DNA from: an uncultured Treponema sp.
GTDB lineage: Bacteria > Spirochaetota > Spirochaetia > Treponematales > Treponemataceae
Direction: 5' to 3'
Assembly (NCBI GenBank): GCA_937877515.1
Contig: CALFIX010000068.1
Span: forward strand, 1-29,636
DNA: 29,636 bases
Shown here: positions 8,219 to 14,187 of the stretch, one piece after another
Layout of the letters: each line of letters begins with the position of its first letter
How positions within the stretch are numbered: the first letter of the stretch is position 1
Notes under the pieces: generated by a model
What the model saw: the letters and a program-made list of their open reading frames with translations, nothing else
Databases searched by the model: none
What the model was told of the DNA's origin: nothing
Program-made: the position numbers and the translations under genes

Positions 8219-8404
8219 TTAAACACTATCTGTATCACTTGTAAAAGCAATTATTTCTTCAACGGTATACGAATCAGATGTTTCAGAATGCACATAAGTG
8301 TTTCCCTTAAAAAGATTTGAAGAACCTCAAGAAGCAAGACTTCCAACTGCCAACACTGCAAAAGCAGCAACCAGAACTTTTACTAAGTTTTTCGAGTTCC
8401 TCAC
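8219..8404 (-). pseudogene. Decayed small lipoprotein gene with TGA at the lipobox Cys
   Basis: Reading the minus strand from GTG at 8404, codons 1-25 give a classic lipoprotein signal (basic start RNSKN, hydrophobic core, ending VGSLAS). Codon 26 (8329-8327) is TGA exactly where the lipidated Cys is expected. The same frame then continues 35 codons (GSSNLFKG... IIAFTSDTDSV) to TAA at 8219. The start is also poor: GTG, no Shine-Dalgarno, and an in-frame TAA a few codons upstream. A single TGT/TGC to TGA change explains the stop, so this is probably a small lipoprotein gene that has died. Selenocysteine is possible in principle, but no SECIS-like hairpin was convincing. Confidence 0.6.
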
Positions 8405-8465
8405 GGGAATGGAAGCGATGTGAATTTTAATTTATATTTGTCGCACTCATTAGGGTAAAAAAATT

Positions 8466-8494
8466 TTGCCCTAATCTTTAAAACAGTTTATACT
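8466..8494 (+). promoter_or_regulatory. nudC promoter, predicted leaderless start
   Basis: TTGCCC (8466-8471), 17-bp spacer, TATACT (8489-8494), then 6 nt to the ATG at 8501. The normal distance from -10 to the start of transcription puts +1 at the A of ATG. No Shine-Dalgarno is present. Confidence 0.55.
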
Positions 8495-8500
8495 TAACGT

Positions 8501-9358
8501 ATGCCTATAATTTCAAACGAAAACAACTTTTTTTGCGAAAATCACTTTGTATTTCTAGAAAACGAAATTCTTGTAAAAAGCTCTGCACTAAAAAACAACA
8601 CAGGAACACCATTAAACCAAAACGATTTACCAGACGACAAAACCCTGCGTAAAATTTTAGAAGCTCAGTTTGCTTCAGACTGGTTTTGCGAGCCAGAAAA
8701 AAACTACTGTGCTTTTATGCTGGAAAAAGACTCTCCCCTTCCTGCAGGCTACAGCACAATACCGCTTAGAAGCTTTTTTTGGAAAACAAAATCGCCTTAC
8801 GAACAGGAAAACGCACTCCCCTGCCCGCTCGGAAACCTTGCTTCCCGCGCACATGGATTTTTACGCTTACGAGAAACCTACATCTACTGCCCCAAATGCG
8901 GTAAAAAGCTGGAAGTAAGTGAAACTCTTACTGCAAAAGTATGCCCCTCCTGTGGAAGAGAAGACTTTCCACGCATAGAGCCGGCTGTAATAGTTTTAGT
9001 AAGCCGAAACACTCCTGGCGGTAAAGAAGTTCTGCTTGTAAAAAGCAAAACCTCGGTAAATAAATATTTTTCGTGCATCGCAGGCTTTATAGAACACGGC
9101 GAAACTGCAGAAGAAACTGTAAAACGCGAAGTTTTAGAAGAAACCGGCATAACCGTAAAAAACATACGCTATGTAGGAAGCCAGGCATGGCCCTTCCCAG
9201 ACCAGCTGATGCTAGCCTTTAGGGCAGAATACGAATGCGGCGAAATAAAGATTCAGGAAGAAGAGATTAAAGACGCCGCATGGTTCAAACGAGACTCTCT
9301 GCCAGAAACCCCGCCTCCAGGGTCAGTAGCCTACAACCTGATTTTTGGAAAATTCTAG
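8501..9358 (+). CDS. nudC: NudC-type Nudix hydrolase, NADH pyrophosphatase / NAD decapping
   Basis: 285 residues. A poorly conserved N-terminal domain (1-125) precedes a zinc ribbon with Cys130, Cys133, Cys148 and Cys151. The Nudix box runs from Gly195 to Gly216 (GFIEHGE...REVLEETG) with the expected metal-binding Glu residues 210, 213 and 214. NudC enzymes cut NAD(H) to NMN(H) and AMP and can remove NAD caps from RNA. The family specificity motif is normally SQPWPFPxS; here it reads SQAWPFPDQ at 227-235, so the first Pro and the final Ser differ. The ATG has no Shine-Dalgarno but a good -10 six nt upstream, suggesting a leaderless message. It is monocistronic, with no clear terminator after it. 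Confidence 0.93.
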   Translation: MPIISNENNFFCENHFVFLENEILVKSSALKNNTGTPLNQNDLPDDKTLRKILEAQFASDWFCEPEKNYCAFMLEKDSPLPAGYSTIPLRSFFWKTKSPYEQENALPCPLGNLASRAHGFLRLRETYIYCPKCGKKLEVSETLTAKVCPSCGREDFPRIEPAVIVLVSRNTPGGKEVLLVKSKTSVNKYFSCIAGFIEHGETAEETVKREVLEETGITVKNIRYVGSQAWPFPDQLMLAFRAEYECGEIKIQEEEIKDAAWFKRDSLPETPPPGSVAYNLIFGKF

Positions 9359-9441
9359 GCAACCTCTAATTTTCACGCCTAGGGGAACTTCTGCGCTTAG
9401 GGCACTTCATCTGCTTGGAGTAACACACGCTTCATAGAAGT
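9359..9441. other. Gap between convergent nudC and XRE genes
   Basis: 83 nt with imperfect repetition of CGCYTAGGG-ACTTC-TG units and an 8-bp inverted pair GAACTTCT/AGAAGTTC. There is no T run, so it is not a convincing terminator. Confidence 0.3.
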
Positions 9442-9807
9442 TCACTCATTCGATATCAGGCCAAACCTCTGCAACACATCACTTACGGTAGCATCCACTT
9501 CTGATTTTAAGGTTTCAGCAAACAGAGTCTGAGGAACAGGAATCTTTCCATCTACTACACCACTAGAGGACTTTGCCTTACAAACCTCTTCCGCAGACAA
9601 AAAGAATTCAGAAAGAGGGACTTTAAAAAACGAAGCAAACTTCGCTAGAGTTTCAGGAGAAATCCATTTTCTACAGTTTTCAATATCATTTAAAAAAGTC
9701 ATTGCCATTTGTAATTCATTTGCAAGCTTTAGTTGAGACAGTCCCCTTTGTTTTCTAAGACGACGGATATTTGACGCCATAATCTGTCTTACTTCCAATT
9801 CTTTCAT
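9442..9807 (-). CDS. XRE-family helix-turn-helix transcriptional regulator
   Basis: 121 residues with a Cro/cI-type HTH at about 12-66 (NIRRLRKQRGLSQLKLA... MTFLNDIENCRKWISPETLAKFASFF) and a short C-terminal tail with no recognised domain. A GGAG lies 10 nt before the ATG at 9807; Met10 (9780) is an alternative start. It is divergent from a two-lipoprotein operon. The 117-bp gap holds overlapping promoters and repeated TATTAG half-sites, so the protein probably represses the lipoprotein genes and perhaps itself (inference). The signal it senses is unknown. Confidence 0.85.
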   Translation of the reverse strand: MKELEVRQIMASNIRRLRKQRGLSQLKLANELQMAMTFLNDIENCRKWISPETLAKFASFFKVPLSEFFLSAEEVCKAKSSSGVVDGKIPVPQTLFAETLKSEVDATVSDVLQRFGLISNE

Positions 9808-9837
9808 AGCGAGAACACTCCAATAGAGTAGTACTCA

Positions 9838-9866
9838 ATTACACTATTAGATTGACAATTAGACAA
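9838..9866 (-). promoter_or_regulatory. Candidate promoter of the XRE gene
   Basis: Minus strand: TTGTCT (9866-9861), 17-bp spacer, TGTAAT (9843-9838), with a leader of about 24 nt. It overlaps the divergent promoter at 9852-9880. The short palindrome GAGTAGTACTC (9826-9836) lies at the predicted start. Confidence 0.5.
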
Positions 9867-9880
9867 AACTCTAATAAAAT
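9852..9880 (+). promoter_or_regulatory. Promoter of the lipoprotein operon
   Basis: TTGACA (9852-9857, perfect), 17-bp spacer, TAAAAT (9875-9880, 5 of 6). The predicted start near 9887 gives a leader of about 38 nt ending in a strong AGGAGG. Confidence 0.75.
9858..9875. promoter_or_regulatory. Candidate XRE operator inside the promoter spacer
   Basis: ATTAGA-N6-TCTAAT is a perfect 6-bp inverted repeat filling the space between -35 and -10 of the plus-strand promoter. Further CTATTAG half-sites lie at 9844-9850 and 9895-9901. This is classic geometry for a repressor dimer blocking RNA polymerase. Confidence 0.55.
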
Positions 9881-9924
9881 AATCTTAATTACTGCTATTA
9901 GCTATATTTTTTTTAGGAGGAATT

Positions 9925-10689
9925 ATGAAGCTTAAAAATTTAAAATGCCTGCCCATTGTTCTAATTACAGGGCTTTTGTTTTCTTGTGCATCAGCTGTAC
10001 AGTTAGAGAAAACAGAAAAAAAATACAGTTCTAACGCCTTTTCGTCTGAGTCGCAGATTGCATTTATTGGCTTCAAGGCAGACAACACCCTTCTTGCCCG
10101 TACAGACTACGGTTCATGGAAAAACTTTGCAAACCTGGATCCTGTGCGTCAGTTAGGAAGTGAGCTTCAGGGAAACAATATTGCAGATGACCAGTCTCAT
10201 GCATATTTTGGTCTCTATTCACTTCAGGAAATAAAAGAATTCAAAACAGACAAAAGGTACATAACTTTTGTTGAAGTATCAAACCATAGCATTACTTATT
10301 CAGACAAAAAACCTGTCAACATGGTAGGCCTTACGCTTGGATCTATTGCCGTTGGTGCAGGAAGCGGTCTTGCACCTTATTACCCTAAAACGGCAATCCC
10401 CCTTGTGTTAGGAGGAAGCGCAGTATCTTTACTATCCTGCATAGGAAAGGGAAAGTGCACGCTACATGCCGTGGGAGAATACAACATTTACCTTTATGAC
10501 AGAGAGAATCAGCGCATTGTAACTAGAGTAACGGCAGACGTAGACCAGACAGATGTTGTACCAGGAAACTGGGCTGTCACAGATGATGCAGGCAGGGAAA
10601 AAGTCCTTAACTACTATGGAAGGGTAATAGCAAATGAAATCTTAAAAAAATACGACGATATCCAGGCTTGGGTCACAAACAACTACTAA
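9925..10689 (+). CDS. Lipoprotein of unknown function with a hydrophobic hairpin
   Basis: 254 residues. The signal peptide ends LLFSC with Cys21 as lipid anchor. A mostly soluble domain follows, then two hydrophobic stretches at about 131-149 and 157-174 (Gly/Ala-rich), then a soluble C-terminal domain. No family was recognised. An AGGAGG Shine-Dalgarno precedes the ATG. The next lipoprotein gene follows after 13 nt, so the two form an operon. The promoter carries an operator-like inverted repeat and faces an XRE regulator, so expression is probably conditional. Confidence 0.82.
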   Translation: MKLKNLKCLPIVLITGLLFSCASAVQLEKTEKKYSSNAFSSESQIAFIGFKADNTLLARTDYGSWKNFANLDPVRQLGSELQGNNIADDQSHAYFGLYSLQEIKEFKTDKRYITFVEVSNHSITYSDKKPVNMVGLTLGSIAVGAGSGLAPYYPKTAIPLVLGGSAVSLLSCIGKGKCTLHAVGEYNIYLYDRENQRIVTRVTADVDQTDVVPGNWAVTDDAGREKVLNYYGRVIANEILKKYDDIQAWVTNNY

Positions 10690-10702
10690 TATGGAGGTAA
10701 CT

Positions 10703-11083
10703 ATGAAGCACATGGGAAAAATTTTAGCAACAATTGTTGCAGCTTTAACATTCTGCGTTTTTCTTTCTGGATGTGAACTTTTTGAAGAATACACCATCTA
10801 CACTGGTTCACTTACTGTAGACAGTTCTTCTGGCTTTTCTTCAAACGCGTACTATGGCCCAACTGAATTAACCGAAGAAGAATTAAACACTACTGTTTCT
10901 TACTTTGGACTTTCCCCAAAGAGTTGGACAGTGACTAGAATTAAGGATTATCTGGATTCAAGCGGATTTTCTTCAAGCCAGGCTGAACAGCTTGCATACG
11001 AGCTGGTTAACTACCCTTATGCGGAATTGGATTGGACAAACTCTTCTTCTACTACAGTGTATTTTATACTAAAGGCTGACTAG
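10703..11083 (+). CDS. Small lipoprotein of unknown function
   Basis: 126 residues. The signal peptide ends FLSGC with Cys24 lipidated. The mature part is acidic and Ser/Tyr/Thr-rich, with a possible helical segment around LTEEELNTT and SSSQAEQLAYELVNYP. The frame is open four codons further to an ATG at 10691, but GGAGGT lies inside that stretch and is correctly placed for the ATG at 10703, which is chosen. It is the second gene of the operon controlled from 9852-9880. Family not recognised. Confidence 0.78.
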   Translation: MKHMGKILATIVAALTFCVFLSGCELFEEYTIYTGSLTVDSSSGFSSNAYYGPTELTEEELNTTVSYFGLSPKSWTVTRIKDYLDSSGFSSSQAEQLAYELVNYPYAELDWTNSSSTTVYFILKAD

Positions 11084-11107
11084 ATTTTCTGACTAATTGT
11101 AAACTGA

Positions 11108-11136
11108 TTGAAACAATCTTTCTAAAACGCTAGTAT
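11108..11136 (+). promoter_or_regulatory. Candidate purC promoter
   Basis: TTGAAA (11108-11113), 17-bp spacer, TAGTAT (11131-11136); 5 of 6 and 4 of 6. Predicted start near 11143, within the left arm of the leader hairpin. Confidence 0.5.
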
Positions 11137-11190
11137 GTGGGCAAGTTCGGGGAATGCAAAATTTGTACTCGAACCTGTCCACTTTTTTAT
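11137..11190 (+). terminator. Hairpin plus T run ahead of purC (terminator or attenuator)
   Basis: GTGGGCAAGTTCG (11137-11149) pairs with CGAACCTGTCCAC (11170-11182), with one G-U pair and one A/C mismatch, followed by TTTTTT. It can end the upstream lipoprotein operon. If purC starts at about 11143, a shortened version of the hairpin sits in the purC leader and could attenuate it. Confidence 0.6.
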
Positions 11191-11208
11191 TCGGCAAGGA
11201 GCCTTCAA

Positions 11209-12051
11209 ATGAAAAAAATTATCAGCGGTAAAGTTCGCGAAGTGTACGACCTGGAAGACGGACGCATGGTTATTGTAACCACAGACCGTATTTCTGCATT
11301 CGACGTTATCCTCCCCACTATGATTACAGACAAGGGAAAAGTTCTTAACGCACTCTCAAACTTCTGGTTTGACTACACAAAGGACATCGTAAAAAACCAC
11401 ATGATTTCCTCTGACCTTAAGGACATGCCGGAAGAATTCCAGAAACCAGAATTTGAAGGACGCACCATTCTTGTTAAAAAACTGAAGATGATTCCTTACG
11501 AAGTAATTGTTCGCGGCTACATGTTTGGTTCAATGTATGAAGCATATAAAAAAGGAGAAGCTTTCCTGGGCCACAGTTTTACTAAAGAATATCAGCAGGC
11601 AGAAAAACTTGACGAGCCTATTGTAACACCCAGCACAAAAGCAGCAGAAGGTCACGACATTAACGTAACCCTTCAGTACATGAAAGATGACCTGGGCGAA
11701 GAACTTGGTACAAAGATTGAAAAGGCTGCCCTTGCAATTTACAAGAAATGCTATGATCATGCAGCTAAAAACGGAATCATCATTGCAGATACAAAATTCG
11801 AGTTCGGCCTGGATGAAAATGGAGACCTTATTCTTGCAGACGAAGTCCTTACTCCAGACTCAAGCCGCTTCTGGAACGCTTCCTCATACAAAGTGGGAAC
11901 AAGTCCAGCCAGCTACGACAAGCAGTTTGTCCGTGACTGGCTTAAAGACAACAACCTGGCAGGAGACCCCAACATCAAAGAGATTCCTGCTGACGTGGTT
12001 GCAAAAACAGCCGCCCTTTACAAAGAATGTCAGGAACGCATTTGTAAGTAG
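11209..12051 (+). CDS. purC: SAICAR synthetase
   Basis: 280 residues; joins CAIR with aspartate using ATP to give SAICAR in purine synthesis. Motifs are GKVREVYD at 7-14, SAFD at 29-32, IVRGY at 100-104, STKAAEGHD at 142-150, DTKFEFG at 194-200 and DEVLTPDSSRFW at 211-222. The frame stays open to a GTG at 11137, but that stretch is the terminator-like leader hairpin, and AAGGAG lies 7 nt before the ATG at 11209, so 11209 is the start. It is a separate unit from purE, and convergent with the alarmone synthetase gene 19 nt downstream. Confidence 0.96.
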   Translation: MKKIISGKVREVYDLEDGRMVIVTTDRISAFDVILPTMITDKGKVLNALSNFWFDYTKDIVKNHMISSDLKDMPEEFQKPEFEGRTILVKKLKMIPYEVIVRGYMFGSMYEAYKKGEAFLGHSFTKEYQQAEKLDEPIVTPSTKAAEGHDINVTLQYMKDDLGEELGTKIEKAALAIYKKCYDHAAKNGIIIADTKFEFGLDENGDLILADEVLTPDSSRFWNASSYKVGTSPASYDKQFVRDWLKDNNLAGDPNIKEIPADVVAKTAALYKECQERICK

Positions 12052-12070
12052 TTTTGAACGTGTTTAATTT

Positions 12071-12793
12071 TTACAGTGGCTCTCCAGGCTTACTGTCTGT
12101 CATGCCACTGTAATCTACAAAGCCGGGAATGTGATGAGCTAAACGCTGCATGCGTAAATCGTTTTGTGCAATAGTGTCAGAAATTGCCCTGAGTTCCTGG
12201 CTTATATCTTCCGGCATTTCGTAATCTTTTTTATAGTGAAGCTGGTGTTCAAGACTTGCCCAAAAGTCCATTGCAATAGTTCTAATTTGAATTTCTACAG
12301 GAATTTCTCTTTTCTGATCTGAAAAATAAACTCCCACTTTTACAATTACATGTAAACTTCTGTAACCGGATTTTTTTGGATTTTTTATGTAATCCTTCAT
12401 TTCTATAAGAGTAATGTCGTCATGCTGTAAAAGCATCTGAGTTACTCTATAAACATCGCTAATAAAAGGGCACGTTACTCTAATACCTGCAATGTCATAT
12501 AAATGATTTACCATGTTGTCAATTGTTACGCTAAGACCTTTTCGCTGCAATTTTTCTGCAATACTCATAGGCTCTTTTATACGGCTTGTAATTGTTTCTA
12601 TAGGATTTCTCTCGTGCTTGCTTGCAAACTCGTCTTCTAGAATTTCAAACTTTGTTGTAATCTGCTTTATACCGCTTTCGTACAGCATTAAAAGCTGCTG
12701 GAACTGCATTGCAGTGTCCATAATAGACTGCGGGTCGGCTAAAATATTTTGATTATCGTGTGCAGCCTGTCGCAAAATAAGTTCATTATCCAT
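12071..12793 (-). CDS. Small alarmone synthetase (RelQ/YjbM-type GTP pyrophosphokinase)
   Basis: 240 residues with a single RelA/SpoT synthetase domain and no HD hydrolase, TGS or ACT domain, so it is a stand-alone (p)ppGpp synthetase. Motifs are SRIKEPMS at 70-77, YDIAGIR with Asp100, the G-loop SGYRSLH at 142-148, EIQIRT with catalytic Glu167, and FWASLEHQLHYK at 177-188. A helical C-terminal tail is consistent with the tetrameric RelQ type. The ATG has no Shine-Dalgarno; a -10-like TATATT lies 6 nt upstream, but no good -35 was found. No terminator is evident between it and purC. Confidence 0.9.
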   Translation of the reverse strand: MDNELILRQAAHDNQNILADPQSIMDTAMQFQQLLMLYESGIKQITTKFEILEDEFASKHERNPIETITSRIKEPMSIAEKLQRKGLSVTIDNMVNHLYDIAGIRVTCPFISDVYRVTQMLLQHDDITLIEMKDYIKNPKKSGYRSLHVIVKVGVYFSDQKREIPVEIQIRTIAMDFWASLEHQLHYKKDYEMPEDISQELRAISDTIAQNDLRMQRLAHHIPGFVDYSGMTDSKPGEPL

Positions 12794-12856
12794 ACTAATA
12801 ATATAAACAAATTTTAGAGCAAGAGGCTACATTTTTTTACCAGGCGTAATACACAT

Positions 12857-13084
12857 TTACTTCCCGTCTGCGTCTGTAAACATCACCTCGTAATCCTCGC
12901 CTGCGATTTTTACTGTGGTGTGCAGGGTGATATCTTGTGATTTTATTTTTTCTTAGCTGTTCCCAATCTCTTCAAAATCACGGTCATCAACAGCATCCAC
13001 ATTTCTATCAGTATTTATAGCAATTTGCTTTTGAAAAGCAAGCCTTCGGGCAAAGGAAAATTCGGAGATTATCAATCTATTCAC
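12857..13084 (-). pseudogene. Gene relic with one in-frame stop
   Basis: One minus-strand frame runs from GTG at 13084 to TAA at 12857 (76 codons), interrupted only by TAA at 12955-12953. It reads 43 residues (start NRLIISEFSFARRLAFQ, end DFEEIGNS), then after the stop EKIKSQDITLHTTVKIAGED and on to TDADGK. Base use in the second half looks coding. This could be a decayed gene end or a short intact ORF (43 aa) followed by a relic. No family was recognised. Confidence 0.42.
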
Positions 13085-13135
13085 CGCACTTTTTTAGTAC
13101 AAAGCTCTAAATTACAGGCACATGCTCAACACAAC

Positions 13136-13215
13136 AAGGGGCTGACCAATAAGTTTGCTAAATAACGTCATTCCGAACTTGTTTCGGCATGACAATACTT
13201 TTGGAACAGCCCCTT
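13136..13215. repeat. MITE-like element, copy 1
   Basis: 80 bp. The ends AAGGGGCTG and CAGCCCCTT are perfect inverted repeats, continuing with bulges through CCAA and AAGT into the interior. In the middle is a second palindrome, GTCATTCCGAA...TTCGGCATGAC (13167-13193). The left arm aligns with the left arm of the element at 28323 (shared AAGTTT and TAACGTCATTC). It lies just past the end of the DUF4340 gene. Confidence 0.65.
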
Positions 13216-13230
13216 TGCGATAAACAAATA

Positions 13231-14187
13231 TTATTTTTTAAATAGAGAACTTAACTCTTTTTTGTAGCGCTGGGCTACGTACTTACCTACATTAAATGCG
13301 TAAGGGAGTGAGCTGGAAGCACACAAAACGCTGTCTGTGTCTGCAGAGCTTACACGCACTGTATATGTTCCGCTAGAAGTAGAAATTTCTACCGTAGTGA
13401 ATGAAACGCTTCCGCCCAATTTTACATCATCAGCTTCCCAGCTAGATACATTAAGTGTAGAAATACTGTTTACCCAGCTTGTAACGCTGGAGTCGTCTAA
13501 AGTGCCTTCCTGGCCAGTTGTGTTTTCGGCTAAAGTCCACACAGACTGAACTGCGTCTCCTACTACGGGAGCCGTGTTGCGTGCAACTGCAAAAGTTTTA
13601 CCTTCCGGAGAAGTAACCTTTACTGCCATAACGGAAGAAGAATCTGCCTGGTACACATTCTTAGACCTAAGGCTATCTACGCTTGTTGAAAAAGTTGAGT
13701 GTAATGGGCGGTCTTCTAAGTACACTGTATTTTTTCCGTCAACCTGAACATACGCCTGGTTTCCGGTACTTGTGTTTTTTCCAACCGTTAAAGTTCTAAG
13801 GCATTTTTCGCCCTTAAATGCTTTTACCGTAATTTTATTAGCTTCATCTAAACCGTAGCGGTCTGCATCATTAGAAGCACTAGATGCTACGTTACTTAAA
13901 AGTTTTATTTCTTTAAGAATGTTCTGCATGCCTTCTACAGAAGCAGAGTCTGCAGGGTAAGAAGTTTTTCCTTCTAAACCGGTAAACCACGCATCATTCT
14001 TTTTAGAAAGAACAATTTTGGAGTCTTCTGCAGTGCCTGTAACAATTTCTATTCTGTCAGCCTCTTCTTCAAAACTTACGGTTTTAGAACTTTTGCGTCC
14101 TCCAAGAGAAATTTGGAAAATGTATATTACGGCAAGAACTGCTATTACGCTTAAAAGTACAATTTTTCTTATGGCAATTTTATTCAT
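13231..14187 (-). CDS. DUF4340-domain membrane-anchored protein of the Gld-like exporter
   Basis: 318 residues. One N-terminal membrane segment at about 8-27 is followed by a large extracytoplasmic domain with the DUF4340 pattern: FEEEADRIEIVTG, then DRYGLDE, then TLTVGKNT and YVQVDGKNTVYL. It is the last gene of a four-gene operon; its ATG overlaps the stop of the GldG-like gene (ATGA), with GAGG upstream. DUF4340 proteins commonly sit beside GldF/GldG-type ABC exporters. Their substrate and biochemical role are not established, and gliding is not implied in a spirochaete. Confidence 0.85.
   Translation of the reverse strand: MNKIAIRKIVLLSVIAVLAVIYIFQISLGGRKSSKTVSFEEEADRIEIVTGTAEDSKIVLSKKNDAWFTGLEGKTSYPADSASVEGMQNILKEIKLLSNVASSASNDADRYGLDEANKITVKAFKGEKCLRTLTVGKNTSTGNQAYVQVDGKNTVYLEDRPLHSTFSTSVDSLRSKNVYQADSSSVMAVKVTSPEGKTFAVARNTAPVVGDAVQSVWTLAENTTGQEGTLDDSSVTSWVNSISTLNVSSWEADDVKLGGSVSFTTVEISTSSGTYTVRVSSADTDSVLCASSSLPYAFNVGKYVAQRYKKELSSLFKK

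Noticed and set aside
8327..8329. Selenocysteine at the lipobox position
   Set aside because: No convincing SECIS hairpin follows, no Sec machinery is visible, and a weak start argues for a dead gene.
11137..11208. N-terminal extension of PurC to GTG
   Set aside because: The bases form a terminator-like hairpin, and the ATG at 11209 has AAGGAG and the conserved start.
11687..12067. 126-codon ORF in another frame of purC
   Set aside because: It overlaps the certain purC frame and has no independent features.
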